This document shows positions 24,373 to 31,498 of a DNA stretch of 54,141 nt, one piece after another; the stretch's first letter is position 1, and each line of letters begins with the position of its first letter. A model generated the notes under the pieces. The model was not told the DNA's origin. It saw only the letters and a program-made list of their open reading frames with translations, and did not search any database. This DNA comes from Pseudarthrobacter sulfonivorans. GTDB lineage: Bacteria > Actinomycetota > Actinomycetes > Actinomycetales > Micrococcaceae. A program made the position numbers and the translations under genes. The stretch spans positions 1 to 54,141 of the forward strand of contig NZ_JANFCZ010000028.1 of the NCBI RefSeq assembly GCF_024391045.1, given 5' to 3'.

Positions 24373-25395
24373 ATGGCGAGCGAACAGACCACCATCACTG
24401 TCCCAGGACCCAACGGCGAGCGCGACATGCGCATCTCCAGCCCCAGCCGGATTTTGTGGCCGGAGCTGGGCCTGACCAAGCTTGACCTGGCGCGCTACAC
24501 AGCGGAGGTGGGGGAGGCGTTCATCGCTGCCAACGGCGGCCGGCCCGTTGCGCTGCAGCGGTACTCGGACAACGTTGAGGGCGAGCAGTTTTTTTCCAAG
24601 AACCCGCCCAAGGGAACCCCCGACTTCGTTCGCTCGGTCAAGGTTACCTTTCCCAGCGCGCGTTCCCATCCTATGCTCGTCCTGGACGAGCCTGCCGCCG
24701 CGGTCTGGGCCGTGCAGATGAACACAGTGGTGTTCCATCCGTGGCCATCGCGTGCGGAAAATAATGACAACCCGGACCAGCTCCGGATCGACCTTGATCC
24801 CCAGCCCGGCACGGACTTTGACGACGCCGTCCCCGCCGCTCTGGGCCTTAAGGAGGTGCTGGCGGAGGCCGGCCTGGAGTGCTTCATCAAGACCTCCGGT
24901 AACCGCGGGCTCCACGTCTATGCGCCAATTAAGCCCCTGCATGAGTTCCTGGAGGTGCGGCACGCCGTGATCGCGGCCACCCGCGAGCTGGAACGCCGGA
25001 TGCCCAAGAAGGTCACCACCTCCTGGTGGAAAGAGGAGCGCGGCGAGAAGGTGTTCCTGGACTTCAACCAGGCCAACCGCGACCGGACCATCGCCGGCGC
25101 CTAAAGCCCCCGGGCCCTGGCCCATGCACCGGTGTCCTGCCCCGTCACCTGGGAGGAACTCGAAAGCATCAGCCCGAAGGATTTCACCATCCTCACCGTC
25201 CCGGACCGGCTGAAATCCGTGGGCGATCCGTGGGCGGACATGAACGCGAACCCTGGCACCATCGACACTTTGCTGGGCTGGTGGGACCGCGACGTGAAGG
25301 CGGGTCTGGGCGAGCTGCCGTTCCCGCCGGACTATCCCAAGATGCCGGGCGAGCCGCCCCGCGTGCAGCCAAGCCGGGCCCGCAAACAGGATTAA
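24373..25395 (+). pseudogene. LigD-type NHEJ polymerase/primase domain, interrupted by an in-frame stop
   Basis: The protein belongs to the archaeo-eukaryotic primase family of LigD polymerase domains used in non-homologous end joining. The catalytic acids are D140 and D142 (RIDLDP) and D230 (VFLDFNQ), with the SGNRGLHVY motif at 175-183. Reading stops at TAA 25102-25104 (codon 244), but the same frame continues with SPRALAHAPVSCPVTWEEL and runs to a stop at 25393-25395, giving 340 codons in all. Family members normally have AYS where this reads A-stop-S, so a Tyr codon (TAC or TAT) probably became TAA. The catalytic residues lie before the stop, and the last 96 residues are lost unless there is read-through. 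No Ku or ligase gene is nearby. Confidence 0.85.
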
Positions 25396-25415
25396 GGCCT
25401 CTCCCCAAATTAGGG

Positions 25416-25446
25416 CCGCTTCGAACCTAGGGCCTATTCGAAGCGG
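25416..25446. terminator. Hairpin between convergent genes, with a stop codon in its loop
   Basis: CCGCTTCGAA (25416-25425) pairs perfectly with TTCGAAGCGG (25437-25446). The loop 25426-25436 contains the TAG stop of the YciO-type gene on -. It can serve both strands. Confidence 0.6.
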
Positions 25447-26054
25447 GACGGGTCTCCGGCGCCGCGGCGCACCACTTCGGCCACACCGCTGGAGAAATCC
25501 ACTACCGTGGTGGGCTCGGACCCGCAGTCGCCCGCATCGATCACCGCGTCCACCTCATGGTCCAGCCGTTCCTTGATCTCCCACCCCTGGGTCAGCGGAT
25601 CCTCCTCGTCGGGCAGCAGCAGCGTGCTGGAGAGGATCGGCTCGCCCAGTTCAGCCAGCAGGGCCTGAACCACACGGTTGTCCGGGATGCGCACGCCCAC
25701 GGTCTTTTTCTTGGGGTGCAGCAGCCGGCGCGGAACTTCCTTGGTGGCCGGGAGGATAAACGTGTAGCTGCCGGGCGTGACGGCCTTGATGCTCCGGAAC
25801 ACGTCATTGCCGATGTTCACGAACTGGCCCATTTGGGCGAAGTCCTTGCAGACCAGGGTGAAGTGGTGCTTGGCATCGAGCTTGCGGATGGTCCGGATCC
25901 GGTCCAGCGCCTCCTTGTTGCCCAGCTGCGCGCCCAGGGCATAGCAGGAGTCCGTGGGGTACGCGATCAGGCCGCCGTCCAGCAGCATGCTGACAGCCTG
26001 CGTGATTGCACGGGGCTGGGGATCGTGGGGATGAACGTCAAAGTATCGTGCCAT
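25434..26054 (-). CDS. L-threonylcarbamoyladenylate synthase family (YciO/Sua5)
   Basis: A 206-residue YrdC-fold protein, related to the enzymes that make threonylcarbamoyl-AMP for the t6A modification of tRNA. The family pattern is GGLIAYPTDSCYALGAQLGNKEALDRI, then RKLDAKHHFTLVCKDFAQM, PGSYTFILPAT and VGVRIPDNRVVQALL. The DCGSEPTTVVDFS segment is typical of YciO, so it may be the YciO paralogue rather than the main t6A enzyme. The ATG at 26054 has TAGGCT seven bases upstream, consistent with a leaderless start. It is divergent from the hypothetical gene at 26113. Confidence 0.92.
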   Translation of the reverse strand: MARYFDVHPHDPQPRAITQAVSMLLDGGLIAYPTDSCYALGAQLGNKEALDRIRTIRKLDAKHHFTLVCKDFAQMGQFVNIGNDVFRSIKAVTPGSYTFILPATKEVPRRLLHPKKKTVGVRIPDNRVVQALLAELGEPILSSTLLLPDEEDPLTQGWEIKERLDHEVDAVIDAGDCGSEPTTVVDFSSGVAEVVRRGAGDPSRFE

Positions 26055-26112
26055 GCTCCTGAGCCTACGTCCCGCTGCCCTATAAGTGCACGGACGGTGC
26101 GAGGATGGGCTC

Positions 26113-27174
26113 ATGACGCCTGATGCGGATTTGCTGCTGGAGGGGCCTCGGGGCCGGCGGCTGTGCCTTGAGCTGGCGATGGACCTGGACCCTGACATCA
26201 GGCTGATGGTCTTCCGGCTGGGCTACTACCTGGATTCGGGCCGCGGAACCTCCCGGGTGCTGCTGACCGCTGATTCAGCGGACGACGCCGGCACTCCTCC
26301 GGCTGCTCCGTCACCCGGGGTGCTGGCCGCCGCCCTCAGGCACCTGGCGGCCGCGGACCTTGACGATGCGCCGGTGCAGTCTGCCCTGGAGCGGGCCGTG
26401 GACACCGCAAGGTACTGGCAAGAGCCCGACGGCGAGGATGTCCTCGCGGGGCTGCCGCTGGTCCGAGCCGCACTGCTTCCCCTCGCCCGCCGTGTGATCG
26501 CCGCCCCGGGGGCCCGCTGGTGGAACGAGGGCCGCGGCGTGGAGCAGTGGGCCATTGACTGGCGCCCTGCTGATGATCCGGCGCCGTTGAAGGTTCCGCA
26601 GTCAACTCTGGTCGAATGGGTGATGCGGGTGCGTGAGGCGGAGGTCCGGGCCGCGCATGACCTTCCTGCCGACCCGCACGCTCCCGTGTCCGGAGGCTGG
26701 TGGTCGGTCCCGCCCGATCCTGTCCGCACTGTGGGGCGGATCCCGGCCGGGCTAAGCCTCGTGGAGGATTCCCTCGGCTGGGAGGTTGCAACCACCATCC
26801 CCGTCCGGGGCGTTGGCCGGACGCTGGAGATCCGCACACCCGGCGACTGGACGAACTTGTGCCAAAGGTTTCCCTTGGACGTCACGGCGTCCCGGCGCCA
26901 TGACTGGTTCCGAACCACGGGCCGCGACGGGCGGTGGGTGATCCCCGACTGGGAACGCGTGGCGGACGAGTGGGACGCCGTGCACCTGACGGTCCTCGGC
27001 TACCTCAGCGGGGCCGGGCGTGCACTTCCGGTCAGCCCTGGCACGGCGACAGTCATTGCCGGCTGGGACCCGGACAGCACCATATGGCTGACGGATGTGG
27101 CCCGTGAGTGGGAGGGCCCGCGGCAGTCGTGGCACCGGGTATCCCGGGACCGGTCCTGGCGTCGCCTCCATTAG
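26113..27174 (+). CDS. Conserved hypothetical protein (353 aa)
   Basis: A 353-residue soluble protein, rich in Trp and acidic residues (ARWWNEGRGVEQWAIDWRP, SGGWWSVPPDPV, GDWTNLCQRFPLDVTASRRHDWFRTTG). The C-terminal half ends in WDPDSTIWLTDVAREWEGPRQSWHR. No nucleotide-binding, metal or membrane motif is visible and no family was recognised. The sequence pattern suggests a single globular protein. The ATG at 26113 is preceded by GAGGAT with a six-base gap, fitting leaderless translation. Confidence 0.75.
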   Translation: MTPDADLLLEGPRGRRLCLELAMDLDPDIRLMVFRLGYYLDSGRGTSRVLLTADSADDAGTPPAAPSPGVLAAALRHLAAADLDDAPVQSALERAVDTARYWQEPDGEDVLAGLPLVRAALLPLARRVIAAPGARWWNEGRGVEQWAIDWRPADDPAPLKVPQSTLVEWVMRVREAEVRAAHDLPADPHAPVSGGWWSVPPDPVRTVGRIPAGLSLVEDSLGWEVATTIPVRGVGRTLEIRTPGDWTNLCQRFPLDVTASRRHDWFRTTGRDGRWVIPDWERVADEWDAVHLTVLGYLSGAGRALPVSPGTATVIAGWDPDSTIWLTDVAREWEGPRQSWHRVSRDRSWRRLH

Positions 27175-27274
27175 ATCTGCCTACGCAAAAAGCACCCTTT
27201 GAACGGGACCGGAATTGCGGCAGGATGGGGATTGTTCACTGCCCCTTCGTTTCAGTCTGCAAGGAGAACCGGCC

Positions 27275-27706
27275 ATGCCCACGACCCTCAATCCTTACCT
27301 TGGTTTCCGTGACAGCGCGCGGGAGGCCATGACCTTTTATCATTCGGTCTTCGGCGGCGACCTGGTCCTCAGCACTTTTGGAGAATTCCACGCGAGCGAA
27401 GATCCGGCCGAAAAAGACAAGATCATGCACGGCATGCTGACCACTCCGGGCGGCCTGGTCCTGATGGGGTCCGACACTCCCAACAGCATGGACTACACGC
27501 CCGGCAGCACCATTTCCGTCTCGCTCAGCGGCGACGACGAAGCTGAACTGCGCGGCTACTGGGACAAACTTGCCGGCGACGGCGGCACCGTCACAGTTCC
27601 CCTGGAGCCCGCACCGTGGGGCGATGTCTTTGGCATGTGCACTGACCGGTTCGGGACGTCCTGGCTGGTTAACGTCAACGGTGCAGGTGCTGCTCCAGCG
27701 TCCTAA
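27275..27706 (+). CDS. VOC-family protein (PhnB/glyoxalase-like)
   Basis: A 143-residue protein of the vicinal oxygen chelate fold, PhnB-like subgroup: LNPYLGFRDSAREAMTFYHSVFGGDLVLSTFGE, then KIMHGMLTTPGGLVLMGSD, and the C-terminal VPLEPAPWGDVFGMCTDRFGTSWLVN. Its possible metal residues (His in MHG, acids in the second half) are incomplete compared with true glyoxalase I, so it may be a binding or unknown-function protein. AAGGAG lies about eight bases before the ATG at 27275. A strong hairpin follows the stop. Confidence 0.9.
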   Translation: MPTTLNPYLGFRDSAREAMTFYHSVFGGDLVLSTFGEFHASEDPAEKDKIMHGMLTTPGGLVLMGSDTPNSMDYTPGSTISVSLSGDDEAELRGYWDKLAGDGGTVTVPLEPAPWGDVFGMCTDRFGTSWLVNVNGAGAAPAS

Positions 27707-27707
27707 G

Positions 27708-27759
27708 CGCACTGACAAGTAAGGCCCCCTCGGTTGAGGGGGCCTTACTTCTCAGTGCG
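27708..27759. terminator. Very long bidirectional hairpin terminator
   Basis: An inner 15-bp perfect stem (27717-27731 with 27736-27750) closed by GGTT is extended past one C-C mismatch by an outer 8-bp stem CGCACTGA/TCAGTGCG (27708-27715, 27752-27759). It separates the convergent VOC gene and genM and can end both transcripts. Confidence 0.9.
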
Positions 27760-27765
27760 GGGGAT

Positions 27766-28524
27766 CTAGATCCATTTCGGTGCAGCCGGAACTGCGTCCA
27801 AGGGTGCACCGTCCCGGGTGGCGGTGACGCCGTCGGTACCCCTGCCGGTGGCCCACCGGACCACGCCGGCAAGCGGGCCGGAGATCACCAGGGGAGCGTC
27901 CGGCCCCGCGCCGCCGAACTCAAGCTCCGGCTGCCGGCCGGTGACCCGGACCAGCAACCCGGTGTCGGTGCCGCGGGTTTTCCACGCGCCGGTGATGTCT
28001 TGAAGCAGGCGCTCGAGCACCGGTGCGGGAATGTCGGAAAACGTGGCTCCGTTGTCCAGGTCCACTGCGTGGGTCCAGACCTCGCGGGTGCGCATCCAGA
28101 CGGTTTCCTCGGCCGGGACAGTCCGGCCCTGGGCGGTCTTGACTTTGTGGTGCCAGGAGTCTGCTGGCAGGTCGCGCCATTCGACGTTCAGGTGCACCGC
28201 TGAGTGGTCGAAGAGGTGCCGCAACGCGATCGGCGGGAGGGTGGCCCCGAAGTTGATTTCGTGGTCCCGGACCTCGGTGGACGCGTACATGGGTGTTTCC
28301 ACGCCGGTCGCGGCCCATTCGATGAGCCGGGCGATGGCGCGGGCGTTATAGCCGATGTGTGCGGTCACGTGGCGGCGGGTCCAGCCCGGCAGCAACGAGG
28401 GGCCGTCGAGGTCCGCGTCGGAGAGCTCGTTGAGCTTGCGCGCGAAGAACGCGGTCCCACGCCGGGCCTGCAGCAGCGATTCGAGCAGCTGCGGGTCCGA
28501 CGTCTGGTCGTGGCGCGCGACCAT
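27766..28524 (-). CDS. genM: Mycothiol-dependent maleylpyruvate isomerase
   Basis: Converts maleylpyruvate, the ring-opened product of gentisate, to fumarylpyruvate using mycothiol and a divalent metal. The 252 residues carry the DinB-like metal site: H52 in RRHVTAHIGYN, E148 and H152 in MRTREVWTHAVDL, the spacing known for actinobacterial MDMPI. The C-terminal domain ends TRDGAPLDAVPAAPKW. The ATG at 28524 overlaps the stop of genF by one base (TGATG), so it is the third gene of a tightly coupled genD-genF-genM operon. The assignment is strong from motifs plus context. Confidence 0.94.
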   Translation of the reverse strand: MVARHDQTSDPQLLESLLQARRGTAFFARKLNELSDADLDGPSLLPGWTRRHVTAHIGYNARAIARLIEWAATGVETPMYASTEVRDHEINFGATLPPIALRHLFDHSAVHLNVEWRDLPADSWHHKVKTAQGRTVPAEETVWMRTREVWTHAVDLDNGATFSDIPAPVLERLLQDITGAWKTRGTDTGLLVRVTGRQPELEFGGAGPDAPLVISGPLAGVVRWATGRGTDGVTATRDGAPLDAVPAAPKWI

Positions 28525-29357
28525 CAGGCTTCCTTGACCACGCGGTTGTTCAGCTGGCCCAGGCCCTCAATGGTGGTGACCAGGAGCTGGCCTTCCTGCA
28601 GGTACCGCTTCGGGTCCTGGGCGTGGCCCACGCCGCCGGGGGTGCCGGTGGCGATCACATCGCCCGGGTTCAGGGTGATGATGGTGGAGATGTAGGAAAC
28701 CAGGAATTCCGGGGTGAAGACCACGTCGTTCGTCGGCGTGGACTGCTGGACTTCGCCGTCCACCGCGGTGGTCATGAGGCCGCCGCTGAATTCGTCCTTG
28801 GTGACCAGGGCGGGACCGAACGGGGTGGACTTCTCCCAGGTCTTGCCCTGCAGCCACTGGATGGTGCGGAACTGGTAATCGCGCATGGACACGTCGTTCA
28901 GGACGGCGTAGCCGGCGATGTGGTCTGCGGCGTCGGCTTCGGAAATCCGGCGGCCCTTCTTGCCGATGACGACGGCGAGTTCAGACTCCCAGTCAACGGT
29001 GTCGGACTCCTGCGGCAGGGCCAGGTCATCGTTGGGTCCGATGAGTGACTCGGCGTACTTGGCGAACAGGGTGGGGTACTCGGGGACTTCCCGGCCCATT
29101 TCCTTGATGTGGTTGCGGTAGTTGTGGCCCACGCAGATGATCTTGCCCGGTGCGGGGACAACGGCGTCGAGGTCGGCGCCTTCGAGCGGGTGCGTGGCGC
29201 CGGAGGCGGCCTGGGCGATGGCTTCCCAGTTGCTGTCCTTCAGGAGCGCTCCGACGTCGGAGAACCCGTCAATTTCGGTCAGCGTGTCGCCGTCCTGGCG
29301 GACAGCCTTCGTGACGGTTTCTGCTCCCTGGGAGAGACGGAGGGTGAGGAGTTTCAT
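28524..29357 (-). CDS. genF: Fumarylpyruvate hydrolase (FAH family)
   Basis: Hydrolyses fumarylpyruvate to fumarate and pyruvate, the last gentisate step. The 277 residues show the FAH fold: GKIICVGHNYRNHIKEMG (71-88), the metal acids E124 and E126 in DWESELAVVIGKKGR, D155 in LNDVSMRDYQ, and the glycine-rich end GDVIATGTPGGVGHAQDP. The ATG at 29357 overlaps the genD stop by four bases (ATGA), and its own stop overlaps genM by one base. FAH enzymes vary in substrate, so the reaction is inferred from the cluster. Confidence 0.93.
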   Translation of the reverse strand: MKLLTLRLSQGAETVTKAVRQDGDTLTEIDGFSDVGALLKDSNWEAIAQAASGATHPLEGADLDAVVPAPGKIICVGHNYRNHIKEMGREVPEYPTLFAKYAESLIGPNDDLALPQESDTVDWESELAVVIGKKGRRISEADAADHIAGYAVLNDVSMRDYQFRTIQWLQGKTWEKSTPFGPALVTKDEFSGGLMTTAVDGEVQQSTPTNDVVFTPEFLVSYISTIITLNPGDVIATGTPGGVGHAQDPKRYLQEGQLLVTTIEGLGQLNNRVVKEA

Positions 29358-30487
29358 GCGTTCTTGCGTCCTTCGGTGTAGGTGCGGTTAAAGTTCAGCC
29401 GTTCAAAGATCGGGGCGTCGCTGAAGCGGAACAGATCAAACTCTGTCTCGGCCTGCAGGGACCATTCGGCCCAGGACGGGACCACGAACAGGTCGCCCTT
29501 GTCCAGGGTCCTGGTCTCGCCGTTCAGGACTACACTGCCACGGCCTTCGAAGACCTGCCACACGCTGGAGCCGACCTCGTGCAGGGGTTCGGTGGACGCG
29601 CCGGCCCGGAAGCGGTGGAATTCCGCCCGGATCGTGGGCATCACGTCCCCGCCGGTGGTCGGGTTGGTGTAGCGGACGGCGGCGTGGCCCTGGGAGACGG
29701 TGGCCGGGTGGCCCTCATCTTCGAGCAGGAGCTGCTCGCGCAGCGCGGCGTCGGTGTACTTCCAGCGGTAGGCGGCGATGGGGGAGCTGGTGGTGTCATC
29801 CAGGCCGGAGAGGGGGCGCAGGCCGGGGTGGGCCCAGAGCCGCTCGGAGCGGGAGATGTCCGGGGTCGCCTCGTCGGTGACGCGCTCGGTGCCGAACTCG
29901 AAGAATCCGGCGTCGGCGTAGTGCACGAACGGGATGTCCAGGCCGTCGATCCAGGCCATCGGCTCGTCGGTGTCGTTGTGGTGGCCGTGGAAGTTCCAGC
30001 CCGGGGTCAGCAGGAAGTCACCGCGGGACATCCGTACCGGGTCCCCGTTAACGACCGTCCAGACGCCTTCGCCCTCAACAACGAAGCGGAACGCGTTCTG
30101 GGAGTGGCGGTGTTCCGGTGCGGTCTCACGGGCACCGAGGTACTGGATGGCAGCCCACAGCGTCGGGGTGGCGTAGGCGGTGCCGGCAAGGCCGGGGTTG
30201 GCCAGCGCGATAGCACGGCGTTCCCCGCCACGGCCCACGGGAACCAGATCGCCGGCACGGGCGGCGAGGGGGTACAGGTCACTCCACCGCCAAACGTGCG
30301 GCACGGCCTTGGGCGACGGGACCATGGGCATGAGGTCCGCGATCTGCGTCCACAGCGGGATCAGGTTCTCCCGGTCAAAATCCTTGTACAGCTGTTCGAG
30401 CTGCGCCGCCTCTTCAGGCGTCGGCTCAGGGACAGTCTGCCCCGCGGCGACTGATTCATGGGTCGTGTTCTCGGCGCTGATGGACAC
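29354..30487 (-). CDS. genD: Gentisate 1,2-dioxygenase
   Basis: Opens the ring of gentisate with O2 and Fe(II) to give maleylpyruvate. The 377-residue protein has two cupin domains. The first carries iron ligands in PEHRHSQNAFRFVVEGEG (H126, H128) and GWNFHGHH (167-170); the second runs around FHRFRAGASTEPLHEVGSSVWQVFEG to VPSWAEWSL. The GTG at 30487 has AAAGGAGG six bases ahead; a further in-frame start at 30508 is less likely. First gene of the operon, with a promoter at 30530-30559 and a GenR-type inverted repeat just upstream. Confidence 0.95.
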   Translation of the reverse strand: MSISAENTTHESVAAGQTVPEPTPEEAAQLEQLYKDFDRENLIPLWTQIADLMPMVPSPKAVPHVWRWSDLYPLAARAGDLVPVGRGGERRAIALANPGLAGTAYATPTLWAAIQYLGARETAPEHRHSQNAFRFVVEGEGVWTVVNGDPVRMSRGDFLLTPGWNFHGHHNDTDEPMAWIDGLDIPFVHYADAGFFEFGTERVTDEATPDISRSERLWAHPGLRPLSGLDDTTSSPIAAYRWKYTDAALREQLLLEDEGHPATVSQGHAAVRYTNPTTGGDVMPTIRAEFHRFRAGASTEPLHEVGSSVWQVFEGRGSVVLNGETRTLDKGDLFVVPSWAEWSLQAETEFDLFRFSDAPIFERLNFNRTYTEGRKNA

Positions 30488-30529
30488 GTCGGCCTCCTTT
30501 AAGGTCAAAACACTTTTTGGCGTAGTCAG

Positions 30530-30559
30530 ACTCTACGGACCCGGCGTTGTGACCCCCAA
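30530..30559 (-). promoter_or_regulatory. Promoter of genD-genF-genM
   Basis: On - the -35-like TTGGGG (30554-30559) and -10-like TAGAGT (30530-30535) are 18 bases apart. The start should fall near 30523. The weak -35 fits a promoter that needs an activator. A CAAAA/TTTTG inverted repeat (30506-30519) lies downstream, in the leader. Confidence 0.6.
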
Positions 30560-30560
30560 C

Positions 30561-30581
30561 ATATTCTGCCAGCCAGAATAT
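30561..30581. promoter_or_regulatory. Perfect inverted repeat, candidate GenR operator for genD
   Basis: ATATTCTG (30561-30568) and CAGAATAT (30574-30581) are perfect complements around a five-base spacer. The ATTCT-N7-AGAAT core resembles the ATTCC-N7(5)-GGAAT motif that I recall for Corynebacterium GenR. It ends one base before the genD -35 and its centre lies about 48 bases before the expected start, a position typical of activation. Confidence 0.75.
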
Positions 30582-30604
30582 GCTGGAGGGAGTTGCTTTT
30601 TCGC

Positions 30605-31450
30605 TTAGTCCGGATCGGCCGGATTGGCGGCAATGTCGATCTCCAGCTGACGGCAGGTTTCGCGCAGGGCCGGGACGAGGCCGGCATCGAACACCTTGCG
30701 GAAACGCGTGGCCGGCGTGGCAACACTGAGGGCCCCCACCACGTGGCCGTGCCTGTTGTGCAGCGCCATCCCCAAAGCGCTGACGCCCTCCTCGGTACCT
30801 TCGAAATTAGCGGCGAAGCCGTTGGCGCGGATGGATTCGAGCTCCCGCAGGAAGGCGGGGTAGTCCTGCGCAGGAATGGTGTCGCCGCCGATTTCCGCGT
30901 TGTGGCTGCGGAAGAGCTGCTCAATCATGGGGGCCTCGAGCTCCGCGAGCATGACTTTGCCGCCGGAGGTCTTGTCCGCGGGCATCACCGTCCCCTGCCG
31001 GTCGCCAATCCGCAACACATTATTTCCCTCCACGGTGGCCAGGAACCGCACCTTGGTTCCTACGCGCACCATGAGGTTGACCGTCTCGTTGAGCCGGGAG
31101 GAGAGCAGCTCCATGTGCGGCTGGGCCAGTGTGCGGAGCAGCCGGGACCAGCTCAGCCCCGCCGGACCGACCCCCATGGCCGGGCCGGGAACGTACCGGC
31201 GGGTTTCATCCTGGATGGCAAAACCCCTGTAGACCAGCATGGCCAGCAGGCGGTGGGCAGTGGAGGGGGCCACCCCCAGTTCCTCGGCGGCGTCCTTGAG
31301 GCGCAAGGTCCCGCCGTCGCGGAGCAACTGCAGCAGCTGCAAGGCGTTATCCACCGCCTCGATGGAGTACGTGGGCCGCTTCTGGAGGGGCTTCCTGGCC
31401 GCCTTGGCAGCCGACGTGGACACTGACCGCGAAGTGGGGTTTTTCTGCAC
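30605..31450 (-). CDS. genR: IclR-family regulator of the 3-hydroxybenzoate/gentisate genes
   Basis: A 281-residue IclR protein: winged helix-turn-helix at about residues 22-85 (YSIEAVDNALQLLQLLRDGG, DAAEELGVAPSTAHRLLAMLVYRGF) and the effector domain at 100-278 (TLAQPHMELLSSRLNETVNLMVRVG through FEGTEEGVSALGMAL). Position between genD and genK matches genR of Corynebacterium glutamicum, whose product activates both operons and represses itself. The GTG at 31450 is chosen because TACAAT lies six bases upstream on -, a leaderless start; an ATG at 31486 would leave only 12 bases before the genK ATG. An operator-like repeat straddles the chosen start, fitting autorepression. Confidence 0.9.
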   Translation of the reverse strand: MQKNPTSRSVSTSAAKAARKPLQKRPTYSIEAVDNALQLLQLLRDGGTLRLKDAAEELGVAPSTAHRLLAMLVYRGFAIQDETRRYVPGPAMGVGPAGLSWSRLLRTLAQPHMELLSSRLNETVNLMVRVGTKVRFLATVEGNNVLRIGDRQGTVMPADKTSGGKVMLAELEAPMIEQLFRSHNAEIGGDTIPAQDYPAFLRELESIRANGFAANFEGTEEGVSALGMALHNRHGHVVGALSVATPATRFRKVFDAGLVPALRETCRQLEIDIAANPADPD

Positions 31451-31498
31451 ATCAGAATTGTATTGTGGTTCACCTTGGGGTGCCATGACAGTAGTGGG
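31442..31498. promoter_or_regulatory. Divergent genR/genK promoters with a candidate GenR operator
   Basis: TTCTG-CACAT-CAGAA (31443-31457) is a perfect 5-bp inverted repeat whose core TTTCT-N7-AGAAT matches the genD site. For genK on +, TTGTGG (31463-31468), an 18-base spacer and GACAGT (31487-31492) lie six bases before the ATG, so the repeat centre is 49 bases before the expected start. For genR on -, TACAAT (31457-31462) lies six bases before the GTG and the repeat covers the start. Confidence 0.7.

Noticed and set aside
25132..25395. Separate 87-codon gene starting at GTG 25132
   Set aside because: It is in the same frame as the interrupted LigD-type gene and reads as its C-terminus, without a ribosome site of its own.
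31451..31486. ATG at 31486 as the start of genR
   Set aside because: It has no ribosome site, would put the genR and genK starts 13 bases apart and would leave the TACAAT box inside the gene. The GTG at 31450 fits better, though mapping is needed.
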